NCBI GenBank assembly: GCA_949361645.1
Contig: OX442420.1
Location: 9,068,735 to 9,132,734 of the forward strand
Reading direction: 5' to 3'
Length of the DNA: 64,000 bases
Source: Spongilla lacustris
Taxonomy: Eukaryota; Porifera; Demospongiae; Spongillida; Spongillidae
Below the pieces are notes generated by a model. That model saw only the letters and a list, made by a program, of their open reading frames with translations, made no database searches and had not been told where the DNA came from. Numbering within the stretch: the stretch's first letter is position 1; each line of letters opens with the position of its first letter. This document shows positions 1-9,042 of this stretch, one piece after another. Both the position numbers and the translations under genes were made by a program.

Positions 1-530
1 GTGGTGCTCAGCTAAGGGATAATGACCGCACTGCTGAAGGTATGGTGTTGGTCAGGGGACATGTGTGGTGTTAGTGCACATGTGTGGTGTTAGTGGACAT
101 GTGTGGTGTTAGTGGACATGTGTGGTCAGTGGACTTGTGTGGTGTTAGTGGACATGTGTGGTTAGTGGACATGTGTGGTGTTAGTGGACATTTGTGGTGT
201 TAGTGGACATGTGTGGTGTTATTGGACATGTGTAGTGTTAGTGGACATGTGTGTTGTTAGTGGACATGTGTGGTTAGTGGACATGTGTGGTGTTAGTGGA
301 CATGTGTGGTGTTAGTGGACATGTGTGGTGTTAGTGGACATGTGTGGTGTTAGTGAACATGTGTGGTGTTAGTGGACATGTGTGGTGTTAGTGGACATGT
401 GTAGTGTTAGTGGACATGTGTGGTGTTAGTGGACATGTGTGGTGTTAGTGGACATGTGTGGTGTTAGTGGACATGTGTGGTGTTAGTGAACATGTGTTGT
501 GTTAGTGGACATGTGTGGTGTCTCTCCACA
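1..530. repeat. 19-bp minisatellite
   Basis: From about position 45 a 19-bp unit, close to GTGGTGTTAGTGGACATGT, is repeated in tandem with a few shortened or mutated copies up to about 520. The array has stop-free stretches in some frames, but these simply translate the repeat. It ends just before a candidate exon at 656, and one or two stray units reappear near 1066. Confidence 0.9.
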
Positions 531-655
531 GCTCTAATGCTGGATCGCTATCCATTACATTCTTTGGCTCCACTGTCCTCCATCTTTTCCCATCATCCTC
601 TTTGCCTCCTTACTACTGTGCCTCCCTTGTTAACCACTCCCCCTTCCCAATCCAG

Positions 656-751
656 GACGTTGAGATCAGTACTGAAGAGGCAAAGGTTGCCCGATATGAA
701 CGTGATGTACTCCAGCAGAAGGTCAATAACCTCATGCACTTGAGTTACTAG
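656..751 (+). CDS. Candidate coding exon, coiled-coil-like (partial)
   Basis: A pyrimidine-rich tract ends in AATCCAG at 655 and is followed by an open frame beginning DVEISTEEAKVARYERDVL. The frame is rich in E, K and R and has a heptad-like pattern, so a short coiled-coil exon is plausible. The frame stops at 749-751. A possible splice donor (AAG|GTCAAT) lies near 721 but is weak. No neighbouring exon was found, so the gene cannot be named. A diverged copy of the same segment at about 1134-1180 supports this being a duplicated unit. It could equally be a chance reading frame. Confidence 0.35.
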   Translation, partial: DVEISTEEAKVARYERDVLQQKVNNLMHLSY

Positions 752-1065
752 TGGATTTGTATATACCCTGTCTGCAAAGGACAATGAAATTAACAGGCTC
801 ACTACAAGAGCGCCTGCAATCTACATGTATTAGTACAAAGCGAGTACAAAGTAATACATTTGGCATTATATCCTTTCTCATCCCACTACCTCCCATCAGT
901 AATAACGATATGCTCACTATTTAAACAAACAATTTAGTTCATTAAAACAGCATTACTATATATATTATTTTTAAATCACTTGTTCAGCCATGGCAGTTTA
1001 ATTTGAGTCTGCTATAGAATAAGAGGTCTTAGTTGCACCACAGTATACATGGAATGTTGATCTTT

Positions 1066-1180
1066 GAAATGTGTGGTGTTAGTGAATATGTGTGGTGTTA
1101 GTCAGGGAACATGTGTGGTGTTGTATTGGGCAGACGTTGAGATCTGTACCGAAGAGGCAAAGGCTACCCTATATGACTTA
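1066..1180 (+). pseudogene. Diverged second copy of minisatellite plus exon
   Basis: Two to three units of the 19-bp satellite (1066-1120) are followed by GACGTTGAGATC and a stretch matching the candidate exon at 656 with several substitutions. The frame breaks early. The segment looks like a decayed duplication of the end of the satellite together with the exon. Confidence 0.5.
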
Positions 1181-2915
1181 CATGTGTCTGTCTGCTTAAT
1201 ACTAGTTAGACATGAAAACCATTTAAAAATTTAAATAACCTAATACAGGTTATAATATTATGTCTGCTGTTATAATCCGATAAGGCACTTGTTCCTAAAT
1301 GGAAATCCTGCATAGTGTGCCCTGTGCCCAGCCAGCTCACTAGATCCCCTTGGTCACCATGCCACAACTTGCAAAAAAAGGAGATGTAGTCACCTGCCAC
1401 AACCAAATGCGCAATGTGTTGGCAGAGACTTGCCGTAGAGCTGATTCACAGTGATTGTATGGCACAACTGGTGTGGATGTATACCACATAGCACATGCAC
1501 ACACATACACACATACAAATACACATCAGCCGTGTGACCTTTTCTTCCCACAAAAATGGCGGTTATTTTGTTTATAAATGTCTATACATGTGTGTCTGTC
1601 AGTGTGTATTCATTTTTGTGAGTGCTGTCAGAGCAAGTCAACCGTTTTGACTGCGCAGACAGTGACAGGCTTACTACATGTATTTTTAATCTCACACCTC
1701 CTTTCTCTGTGTGCAGCATGCTGATATTGTTGAATTGCACCCATTCAAATACCCCCAAATATTTAATTACCAGTTGCCTGTTGCTACGTGACTCGGAATG
1801 TTGTTTGTAAAGAAGTATAATAGTTTAAGTATTCTATATGAAAATTGCATTCAAAGCTGCAACGGGCATCTACATGTACATGTAGTGTCGTGAAATTTGT
1901 GTACCATATAGACATGTGATACCCTTGTGAGCACTATTTAGCCACACAGGTGTTATCCCCAAACATTAGTGTTTTGGTATAGAATATTCCATCAATGTGT
2001 TCAACACCCACCATGCTGGATGTGTTAGTGCATCACACTACACTTTATGACTCTTGTTTATAGGTAAATACTTAGCCTGAACAGAGAGTGCGTCATATGT
2101 TGAAATGCTCACTTATTCTGTGGCGGATTTTCCATTGACCTTATAGCTCAGTTACTTTGTAACTTGTTGTGATTAGTGTCTATTATCACACATGTACATA
2201 TACACAATACAAGGATTGACCAACAGTGACAAACATTTTAAAATGACACATCGACATATACACTTGTACAAATATAAGAGGCTTGAACATCACTTCATAC
2301 ACAAAGCAATGCCCAACATCTTTATGTGCAAGTACATGTACACGCCACTGATACATACATGTACTTGCATGTACACACATAAACATGTTATTGCACATGT
2401 AAACAGTTCATGCAAAATTACACAAACATATGATCCAAAGTATGCATGACACTGAATATCGTTTACATGTACATAACTAACGTCTCAAGCTGCCATCCAT
2501 ACAAGTAAGTGTACATGTAGTAGTTGGTAAACATGTCTGGTTTACTGGAAAGCTCTCTTCTATCACTCCATTGAGTTGGTCCAGTAGCACACCCGGACTT
2601 TTCAGGCAGACAGCAAAAGAAAGCCATCTTCTGATCAACATACATACACTTTTCCGATAAAATTAATGTATTCATTATCGTGGACGCATGCATGTTATTG
2701 CATGTGCAGTACTTTCGACGATTTTTGATTGTTTGCTTAATTGACGACGGAAACTCCAAAATGTGTTTTATAGATAGCCAACTGATATACATACATGTAC
2801 TTGGATTCGAATTTTAATTGCCCGGCCGGTCCGCTACATATATACATGTTATATATGCTCAATTAATGGGCTAACCAGCCTAACCCCCTTGTAAGAAGCA
2901 GTGTACATGTAGTAG
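1181..2915. other. Host DNA without recognisable gene
   Basis: AT-rich sequence with scattered ACATGTA words and short CACA-type runs (1495-1525, 2185-2400). Open frames here are short, and none has a recognisable motif or good splice context. A 109-codon minus-strand frame at 2463-2792 has no recognisable composition or domain. Confidence 0.5.
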
Positions 2916-3152
2916 CATAGCCAGTGCCAGTCCCGAGTTCGGTACGATGCTGATGCTGAACAAAGGTGGGCGTCTGCTCGTGATAAGAGGTGGCAACAGG
3001 AAAAGACTGTTGTGGTGCGAGCTTCTAAGAAGCGACGTTATGAACTGAACTCAGACGAGAAACGAGCTTCTAAGAGGGAAAGCTTGGCGCGCGAGTTTCG
3101 AACTAATGGAACAGCTGCAAATGTAACAAAACTGAAAACATTGTGTTGCTAG
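2916..3152 (+). pseudogene. Lys/Arg-rich ORF fragment
   Basis: A 78-codon open frame without a start Met runs from a stop at 2913 to TAG at 3150-3152. It is highly charged and contains two imperfect copies of a short repeat (RYDADAEQRWASARDKR and RYELNSDEKRASKRE). Similar Arg/Lys-rich repeats with D/N-A-D-x-E spacing occur in low-complexity regions of mobile-element-linked and helicase-like proteins of lower metazoans; this is from memory and imprecise. No flanking domain is visible, so I treat it as a fragment of an unidentified coding region. Its base composition is less AT-rich than its surroundings. Confidence 0.4.
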
Positions 3153-3300
3153 GCAATAAACGTGGGAATTACAACGGCTGGATTTATCGTACAATCGTAT
3201 TCAGTTACTTCTACATTGTACTACATGTATACCTATATACTAGTAGTCACTTATTTAAAAAAAAATGAATGAAACAAGATATAAAAAACATTCTCTCTGA

Positions 3301-3525
3301 GAAAGTTAGTGGTATATAGGATTTGAAGGCAATGGTGGTGTAAAAAGAAAGGGAACAAGGGATTCAGTGGAGATACAATGATTATTCCTATATTTAGCAC
3401 TGTATAGAACGTCATTACAATTATGTTGCTAAATATAGGAATAATCATTGTATCTCCACTGAATCCCTTGTTCCCTTTCTTTTTACACCACCATTGCCTT
3501 CAAATCCTATATACCACTAACTTTC
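3301..3525. repeat. Perfect 99-bp inverted repeat (hairpin)
   Basis: Positions 3301-3399 and 3427-3525 are exact reverse complements, with a 27-bp loop between. No mismatch was found over the 99 bp. There is no sign of target duplication or transposon-type ends. Confidence 0.92.
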
Positions 3526-3566
3526 TGTTTTTTATATATTGTATACAATATATCTATGCTCATCAG

Positions 3567-3729
3567 GTGCGGCAGAAGTCCTATGCTGCAAGTACTGCTC
3601 CTCCAAGGTCCAGTCTGATGGGTTCAAATCAGCAGCAGCAGAAGTATGCCCACTCTTGGCTGCAGATAGCCAGCAATGGCTTCTTCCCCTTCTGTCCAAT
3701 TGGAAAGCCTGTCAAAGGAAGACAAGGCA
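3567..3729 (+). CDS. Candidate internal exon, unknown product
   Basis: A 163-bp segment lies between an acceptor-like ATGCTCATCAG and a strong donor (GGCA|GTAAGTG). Two frames are open across it; one reads VRQKSYAASTAPPRSSLMG onward and a second contains a CCKYC cysteine cluster. The GC content is higher than in the AT-rich flanks. No family is recognised and no partner exon was found. The nearby (GT)n tract and hairpin make a real gene uncertain. Confidence 0.35.
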
Positions 3730-3994
3730 GTAAGTGATACGTAGTTAATGGGTGCTCTAGTTAAGATGAGGTGAGATAAGGTGGTCATACAGCAGGTGAA
3801 AACCATCCAGTGGGATACTGAATCGAATAGCACAACACATACAGAATCACATATATGACAGCACTGGCATAAGGCATATAGTTACTTGAACAGTTTGCTA
3901 AATGTAGGTCTGTAATAGTTATAAATTCCTCTTTACAGTACACCTACTTACATGTAGCTAATACTTGGCCAGTCTGGCATGTATTGATTGATTG

Positions 3995-3995
<1 letters not shown>

Positions 3996-4091
<96 letters not shown>

Positions 4092-4176
4092 TGTGTGTGT
4101 GTGCGGTGTGTGTGTGTATGTGTGTGTGTGTGTGTCACCGTGTGTGTGTGTGTGTGTGTCACCGTGTGTGGTGAAT
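3996..4176. repeat. (GT)n microsatellite
   Basis: About 180 bp of nearly pure TG dinucleotides with a few interruptions (TATG, GCGG, CACCG). Long C-V or H-T reading frames here are artefacts of the repeat. Confidence 0.97.
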
Positions 4177-5054
4177 GCATGGTTAGACTGCCTACCTGGG
4201 CATGTTGCTGCATGTTGCTGCTGGGCAGTAGGCTATCATCTTACAATATCTACAATCTCTTGAGTGCATGTGTGTGTTCAGGGGTGTAATGTCTTTCAAT
4301 GACTGGTTTCCCTCTGTAGGTTGAAGGGTTGAGGTGAATTGTGGGGTGGTTACTTCTTGGAATGTCAGACCCACAGGAAGCCTGACAAGAGCCAGACTGG
4401 GATCATGGCTATCAGCGTCCACTTGAGGGTGTTGGAGGCCATGCTATATGGCACCATGTGGGCAGCCTCCAGGGGACATAAGAGAGGGCATCCGTTGATT
4501 TAGTGTCCTGTATCAGTGAGAGTGTGTGGTGTTGTAGAAGACCATGCAGCTTCCAATTCAGCAGTGAACCTATCAATGACATGTCATTTGTCAAGGTCAT
4601 TTGAGTACATTGAACCAGAACATTTATCTACAAGGTGCATGTGTGTCAGTTGTACATATAGCATGGTAATCAATTCATTTAACTCACATGCACTACGCTC
4701 TCCTGACAACAGGTGGATACTTTGGAACTCCTAGCTAGCAGGTATCTCTTGATGGTAGAATGGTGGGTTGGATGGAGGCATGCAGCACTGGATGCATTTA
4801 CAGTTCGTTTTTGATGAAACCTAAATTGGCATATTCTGGGAAGGGATACATACCCATCCATGCCCCTCCCTCCCTGCCCACACCCCTCCCACTTCTAATA
4901 GAGCCCACCCCCTACCTCTCTACATAAGAGCCCACCCCCTCCCTGCCTCATTTCTACTATCAAGGGCATCAGAGCCCCACCCACTCCCTGCTCAGCTGCT
5001 ATCAAGGGCATGAGGCCCACAATAATTCAAAGCATAAGACAGGACAATACATTA
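4177..5054. other. Host DNA, short duplicated C-rich block, no gene seen
   Basis: No convincing coding sequence. Between about 4858 and 5015 the phrase AGCCCACCCCCTCCCTG recurs with small changes, a short degenerate tandem duplication. Confidence 0.4.
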
Positions 5055-5390
5055 TCAGAACTGCATCTGCAATCAGCCTACCAGCAGCTCCAAGTGCAAG
5101 AAGACAGTTTGAAGATGAGTTTTGTAGGCCGGATGCCCTTCAGTGCTCCTTGAGGACCCATTTCTTTCCAGCGGCTGATGGATAAAGTGCTTTGTGGCCT
5201 TTCCTTTGTCACCAGCTACATATATAACATTCTTGTTCCCTCCAGTTCTATGGAACTCCAGCAATCCGATCTATATCACAGGTGTTCAATCGCTTGGCAT
5301 AGGCCAAAGTGTAAACTAGGACTTGACAAGGTCATGTCATGTTTGATTTATCCCATTAGTGATTACATGTTGATTCTTTGGCCCAGTCGT
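5055..5390 (+). pseudogene. Fossil Ty3/gypsy reverse transcriptase fragment
   Basis: One frame from 5055 reads a recognisable RT palm segment. ELHLQSAYQQLQVQEDS matches the usual D-L-x-S-A-Y-H-Q motif region, FQRLMDKVLCGLSFVTSYI matches the conserved F-Q-x-L-M helix, and YIYNILV stands where YIDDILV is expected. Both catalytic aspartates of the Y-x-D-D box are therefore lost, and an in-frame TGA lies at 5151-5153. No LTRs, protease or integrase were found next to it. It is unrelated in position and age to the young gypsy copy at 17.9-23.0 kb, and its decay suggests an old insertion. Confidence 0.8.
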
Positions 5391-5744
5391 GTAAGTACTT
5401 CTCTGCCCAAGATTCCATCAGTGGATACCACAAAATTATGCTGTGAAGGCCTGTGAGTGTCGTGCTTTAGTGGGCTCTTATATATTTTTTACATGATATC
5501 CATTTTTAAATTAAATGCATGAGATAAATCAATTTACGGTCGGGTATGATATATTAAATTTAATTCTTATATTATTTCTCTAATTCATATAGGATTTAAT
5601 TACAAAGGTGGAAATGATCGGATTTTTTGTTGTAAAGATTTGAAGATGGAGCTGGGTTGCCAGAACTTACATGGTCATATTGAGATGTATGTGTGCCTGC
5701 AAAATTGTGTCAGTGTTTGCACGTAGTCCATCATCATGCTGTCT
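5391..5744. other. AT-rich host DNA, nothing recognised
   Basis: AT-rich sequence leading into the TA/ATT tract that flanks element E1. No coding or repeat structure beyond short TA runs. Confidence 0.5.
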
Positions 5745-5800
5745 ATATATATATATATTATTATTATTATTATTATTATTATAATTATATATATATATAT
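5745..5800. repeat. (TA)n/(ATT)n tract at left edge of E1
   Basis: A pure TA run, then an ATT run, then another TA run, ending exactly at the GGGACAG terminus of E1. The same type of AT-dinucleotide sequence separates all later elements, so this is probably the target sequence. Confidence 0.9.
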
Positions 5801-6480
5801 GGGACAGTTTCCACGAAAATGGCCCTTCGTTTATATATATAAAATGTTATATAAATGCTTCTCGTTTGAATCGCTATATCTTCCGAACGGTTAAAGCTAT
5901 CAACTTCTTATTTTCAACACTTCATACTATACCATTTGTCTATTGTAAAATATATTTTGGAGTCTTGCACTTGCTCCGTATCAGTACTGCAACGTTCGAT
6001 ACCCCACCGGGTTCAAACCCGCCATAACTTTCTGTACGAGTAATCAAATCGCTTCAAATTCCGTTTGTAGGTAGAGGGGTCCTATACCTATTGATTTGTT
6101 CTGTTCGTTAATTTTTATGTCATCCGTTACTGAGATACAGCGGCGCAAAGTTGGTACAAGTTTCCCGCTCGAATCGCGCCGTTGTATGTGCGCGAACCGT
6201 TTCCATTCACCGAAGTACATGAATATTCAACTATTTCCTGTGGGTTGGGACTTTGTTAACCTAGCCACACCTACAAAGCATTTATCGGTGAGGTCTTGCC
6301 TATTAGCAGAGATAATGTATAAGTAGTATTTACAGTTGTTATTCGTTATCTTCTGTGTAGATATAAACGATATGGCGACAACTGACGACGAGCTCGTCGT
6401 GTATCATTCAGCGGACGAGTTCGAATGGTACGATAATTTGGACGTGGATGAGGAGGGTGGTGCCAATGGAATATAGAAGT
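5801..6480 (+). repeat. E1 left terminal inverted repeat
   Basis: Matches, with scattered substitutions, the reverse complement of about 23070-23725. Within it lie a conserved hairpin (CGGGTTCAAACCCG near 6009-6022) and the block from ATAACTTT to the Met codon of the short reading frame at 6372. A TATAAG at 6318 lies about 50 bp upstream of that ATG and could serve as a promoter element, but this is weak. The same block opens E2 to E6. Confidence 0.85.
6372..6476 (+). CDS. Short acidic ORF in the terminal repeat; probable original N-terminus
   Basis: An ATG in the conserved terminal-repeat block opens 34 codons (MATTDDELVVYHSADEFEWY onward) and stops at TAG 6474-6476. It overlaps the start of the 864-codon ORF in another frame. 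Related starts are seen in other copies (MATSTEDN at 42588; MAPSTEDK on the minus strand in the right repeat of E1). The sequence is acidic like the following N-terminus, so the ancestral transposase probably began here and a frameshift or small intron now separates the two. Alternatively it is an upstream ORF. Confidence 0.5.
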   Translation: MATTDDELVVYHSADEFEWYDNLDVDEEGGANGI

Positions 6481-9042
6481 GGTGATTCCGACGGCATTTA
6501 TAGCGATGTCTGTGAAGGTGGAATGAACGGTGATGGTGAAAGTGACGGAGATGGTGAAAGTGACGGAGATGACGGTGATGGTGAAAGTGATGATGGTGGA
6601 AGTGATAGCGATAAGGACTGTGATGGAAGCGACTGTGATGGTGATAGCGGAAGCGACTGTGATGGCGATGGTGATGATGTCAGCAAGGGCCCAGGTGGTG
6701 TACCAGCTAGAATAGCACGGGGACAGTGTCGTCCACGTCGCATGCTGAATGCCTACCTCACTAAAGGAGGGTGCTGCAAAGACGGCTGCTTATTGAAGTA
6801 CGGTGACTTGCCCAAAAGACGAGCACTCACATTATCCAGATTGGACAAGAAAACCAGAAAGGCAGTTGTTTATGGAATGCTTGCTGTGACTCGGAACAAA
6901 TCTGGTTCTCGAAATACATTCCAATATCGCCTTGACTGGTCCAGTCCTGTCTGCAGGGATGCTTTCTGTGCTGTCATTGGCACAAGTTACCGTACATTGA
7001 AGCGTTGGCAGCAGCAGGTGTGCTCTGACTCTGATGTTGAGCCCCATCCCCATGGGAACTGTGGCAGGGCTCCTCACAATGCCCTCTCTCGCGAGGACAA
7101 AAGGATGGTGGTCAGAGTTATTGAGAATTATGCTGCCACAAATGCCCTCCCTGACCCTGGTCGATTGCAAGGGACGATCAGAGACTACGTTCTGGAGAGT
7201 GGCAAAACACTAAAGTCAGTGTATGCTGAGTATTGCAAGGCCATGGAGTCCCTATCAAAGACCACACCAGCACCACAGCAACCTTGCCCTTACCGACTTA
7301 CCACTCGGCTGAAGCGGCAGTACACCTTGCTCAACGTTCCTCCGGCTCCTCCTACACCTCCAGCTGCACGTGTGGTGAAGTACGTGTCATTTATTAGACT
7401 CTGGCGCAGGTACTGCTTCAACATCAAGATCCAACCTGCACGCAGCGATCTGTGTGACAAGTGTGACCAGATGTTGGTCACTTTGAGGCACAGCCTTTCT
7501 GATGAGCAGCGCAAAACAATAAATGACAAATACAACCAACACCTCATTAAGGCCAAGGCATTCCGTGACGCCTACAATGCAAACATTGAGGAGGCTGAGA
7601 AGGAATGGGGAAGTAAGGGACAGAAGGAACGTGACCAGATCCTGGGTCACTTGGAATCCAGGGCTCTGATGGCTCCCTTCACCTCACACGCCCACCTGGA
7701 CATGCAGATGCAGTACTCCTTTGACTACTGCCAGCAGGTGTCACTGCCCTACAGCTCACAACAAAGGGGCACTTTTTATTTCAGGACACCTCGCAAGGTC
7801 CAGGTGTTTGGTGTGTGTTGTGAGCCGCTGTGCCGCCAGGTGTTCTTCTTAATTGACGAGGCTGAGCAGGCTGGCAAGGGTGCTGTGGTGGTGGTCAGCC
7901 TGGTGCATGCATTCTTCCACCTACATGGACTGGGAGAGAGGCGTGTAACACTTCAGGCTGACAACTGTGTGGGCCAGAACAAGAACACCACCATGATGTG
8001 GTATCTGGCCTGGCGGGTGATCACTGGACAACATGAGGCCATCCAGCTGAACTTCATGCTACCTGGGCACACAAAGTTCCGACCCGATTCCTACTTTGGC
8101 CTGTTCAAGAAGTACTACCGACGGCAGGACCATGTAGATGACATGGATGACCTAGCTGACTGTGTCCGACACTGTGGCCAGAATGTCACTTGTGTGCCAC
8201 AGCTGTACCAGAACTGGCAGTACTATGACTGGAACACCTTCTTGGGCCAGTGGTTTACTCCTTTGGCTGGCCTAGGCCGCTACCACACATTTGAGTTTGA
8301 CCGAGAACACCCTGGTGTCATGAAAATGAAAATGTTAACATCGGACACAAACCCCACCGAGATGAGCATGCTGAGGGCTGGAGTGGCCATAAAGGACATA
8401 CAGGAGGCTTATCAGAGCCAATCGATGCCACCTGTTATTAGCCCCAGTGGTTTGTCCCTGATGCGGTCACTGTACCTGTACGAAAGGGTGAGGGAATATG
8501 TTCGTGACCCCAAAAAAAGGGACAAAGTGTGTCCAAAGCCTCCACCAAACTCAGAGGCCACCTCTTCCTATCCATGTGGCAACGCTTCATCCCTACCAGA
8601 AAACGACCAACCTGGACCTTCAACTGCCTTTCCTCACTCACCTACATGTACTGTTGAGGGTCATGAGTCTGCAGAAGACACATACAGTGAAGTGCAAGAC
8701 GAAGCCAATAGCTGTGTTTCTGGCAGGAGGAAACGCAGACCCAGGTCTGAACTGATCCTTGCCTATCAGTGCACTGTATGTGGCAATAAGTATGGCAGTG
8801 GCTCGGCCCTGTCCCTGCACAAAAAGAAGACTCACAAGCAGCCTGCTGTTCCAGGTGATGAACACAGTGGTGCCACTAAGGTGGACAATGCCAGTGTTGA
8901 CGTAGGAAGCCAGGATCCATCCAAGCGCAGGCGTAGGAAAAAATCTGAAATTGACAGGCCATTTTCCTGTTTTGTGTGTGGCAATAAGTACGGCAGCTCA
9001 TCCGCACTCTATACTCACAAGAAGAGAGACCATGGCTCATGA
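6448..9042 (+). CDS. Transposase-like protein, DUF7869-type core with C2H2 fingers
   Basis: The ORF is 864 codons with no introns needed. Residues about 10-80 are an acidic Ser/Asp/Gly repeat tract. Residues about 95-270 hold a Cys-rich, helical N-terminal region (GGCCKDGC; VCRDAFCAVIGTSYRTLKRW). A CDKC pair near 336 and a charged helical stretch (about 350-400) follow. The core has FDYCQQVSLPY (Asp 426), QADNCVGQNKN (Asp 505) and PGHTKFRPDSYFG (Asp 547), spaced like an RNase-H-fold catalytic centre. Two C2H2 fingers of C-x2-C-x12-H-x4-H form lie at 775-794 and 841-860. I recognise the core as the widespread metazoan family annotated DUF7869; its function is not established to my knowledge. 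The role as transposase is inferred from its place inside terminal repeats and from partial copies in E5. The start is uncertain: Met 6448, Met 6466 or the frame at 6372. Confidence 0.85.
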   Translation: MRRVVPMEYRSGDSDGIYSDVCEGGMNGDGESDGDGESDGDDGDGESDDGGSDSDKDCDGSDCDGDSGSDCDGDGDDVSKGPGGVPARIARGQCRPRRMLNAYLTKGGCCKDGCLLKYGDLPKRRALTLSRLDKKTRKAVVYGMLAVTRNKSGSRNTFQYRLDWSSPVCRDAFCAVIGTSYRTLKRWQQQVCSDSDVEPHPHGNCGRAPHNALSREDKRMVVRVIENYAATNALPDPGRLQGTIRDYVLESGKTLKSVYAEYCKAMESLSKTTPAPQQPCPYRLTTRLKRQYTLLNVPPAPPTPPAARVVKYVSFIRLWRRYCFNIKIQPARSDLCDKCDQMLVTLRHSLSDEQRKTINDKYNQHLIKAKAFRDAYNANIEEAEKEWGSKGQKERDQILGHLESRALMAPFTSHAHLDMQMQYSFDYCQQVSLPYSSQQRGTFYFRTPRKVQVFGVCCEPLCRQVFFLIDEAEQAGKGAVVVVSLVHAFFHLHGLGERRVTLQADNCVGQNKNTTMMWYLAWRVITGQHEAIQLNFMLPGHTKFRPDSYFGLFKKYYRRQDHVDDMDDLADCVRHCGQNVTCVPQLYQNWQYYDWNTFLGQWFTPLAGLGRYHTFEFDREHPGVMKMKMLTSDTNPTEMSMLRAGVAIKDIQEAYQSQSMPPVISPSGLSLMRSLYLYERVREYVRDPKKRDKVCPKPPPNSEATSSYPCGNASSLPENDQPGPSTAFPHSPTCTVEGHESAEDTYSEVQDEANSCVSGRRKRRPRSELILAYQCTVCGNKYGSGSALSLHKKKTHKQPAVPGDEHSGATKVDNASVDVGSQDPSKRRRRKKSEIDRPFSCFVCGNKYGSSSALYTHKKRDHGS

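Noticed and set aside
3988..4289. Cys-Val and His-Thr repeat ORFs
   Set aside because: Products of the (GT)n microsatellite.
6008..6024. tRNA or tRNA-derived SINE in the terminal repeats
   Set aside because: Only a B-box-like phrase is present. There is no A box, cloverleaf or A-rich tail.
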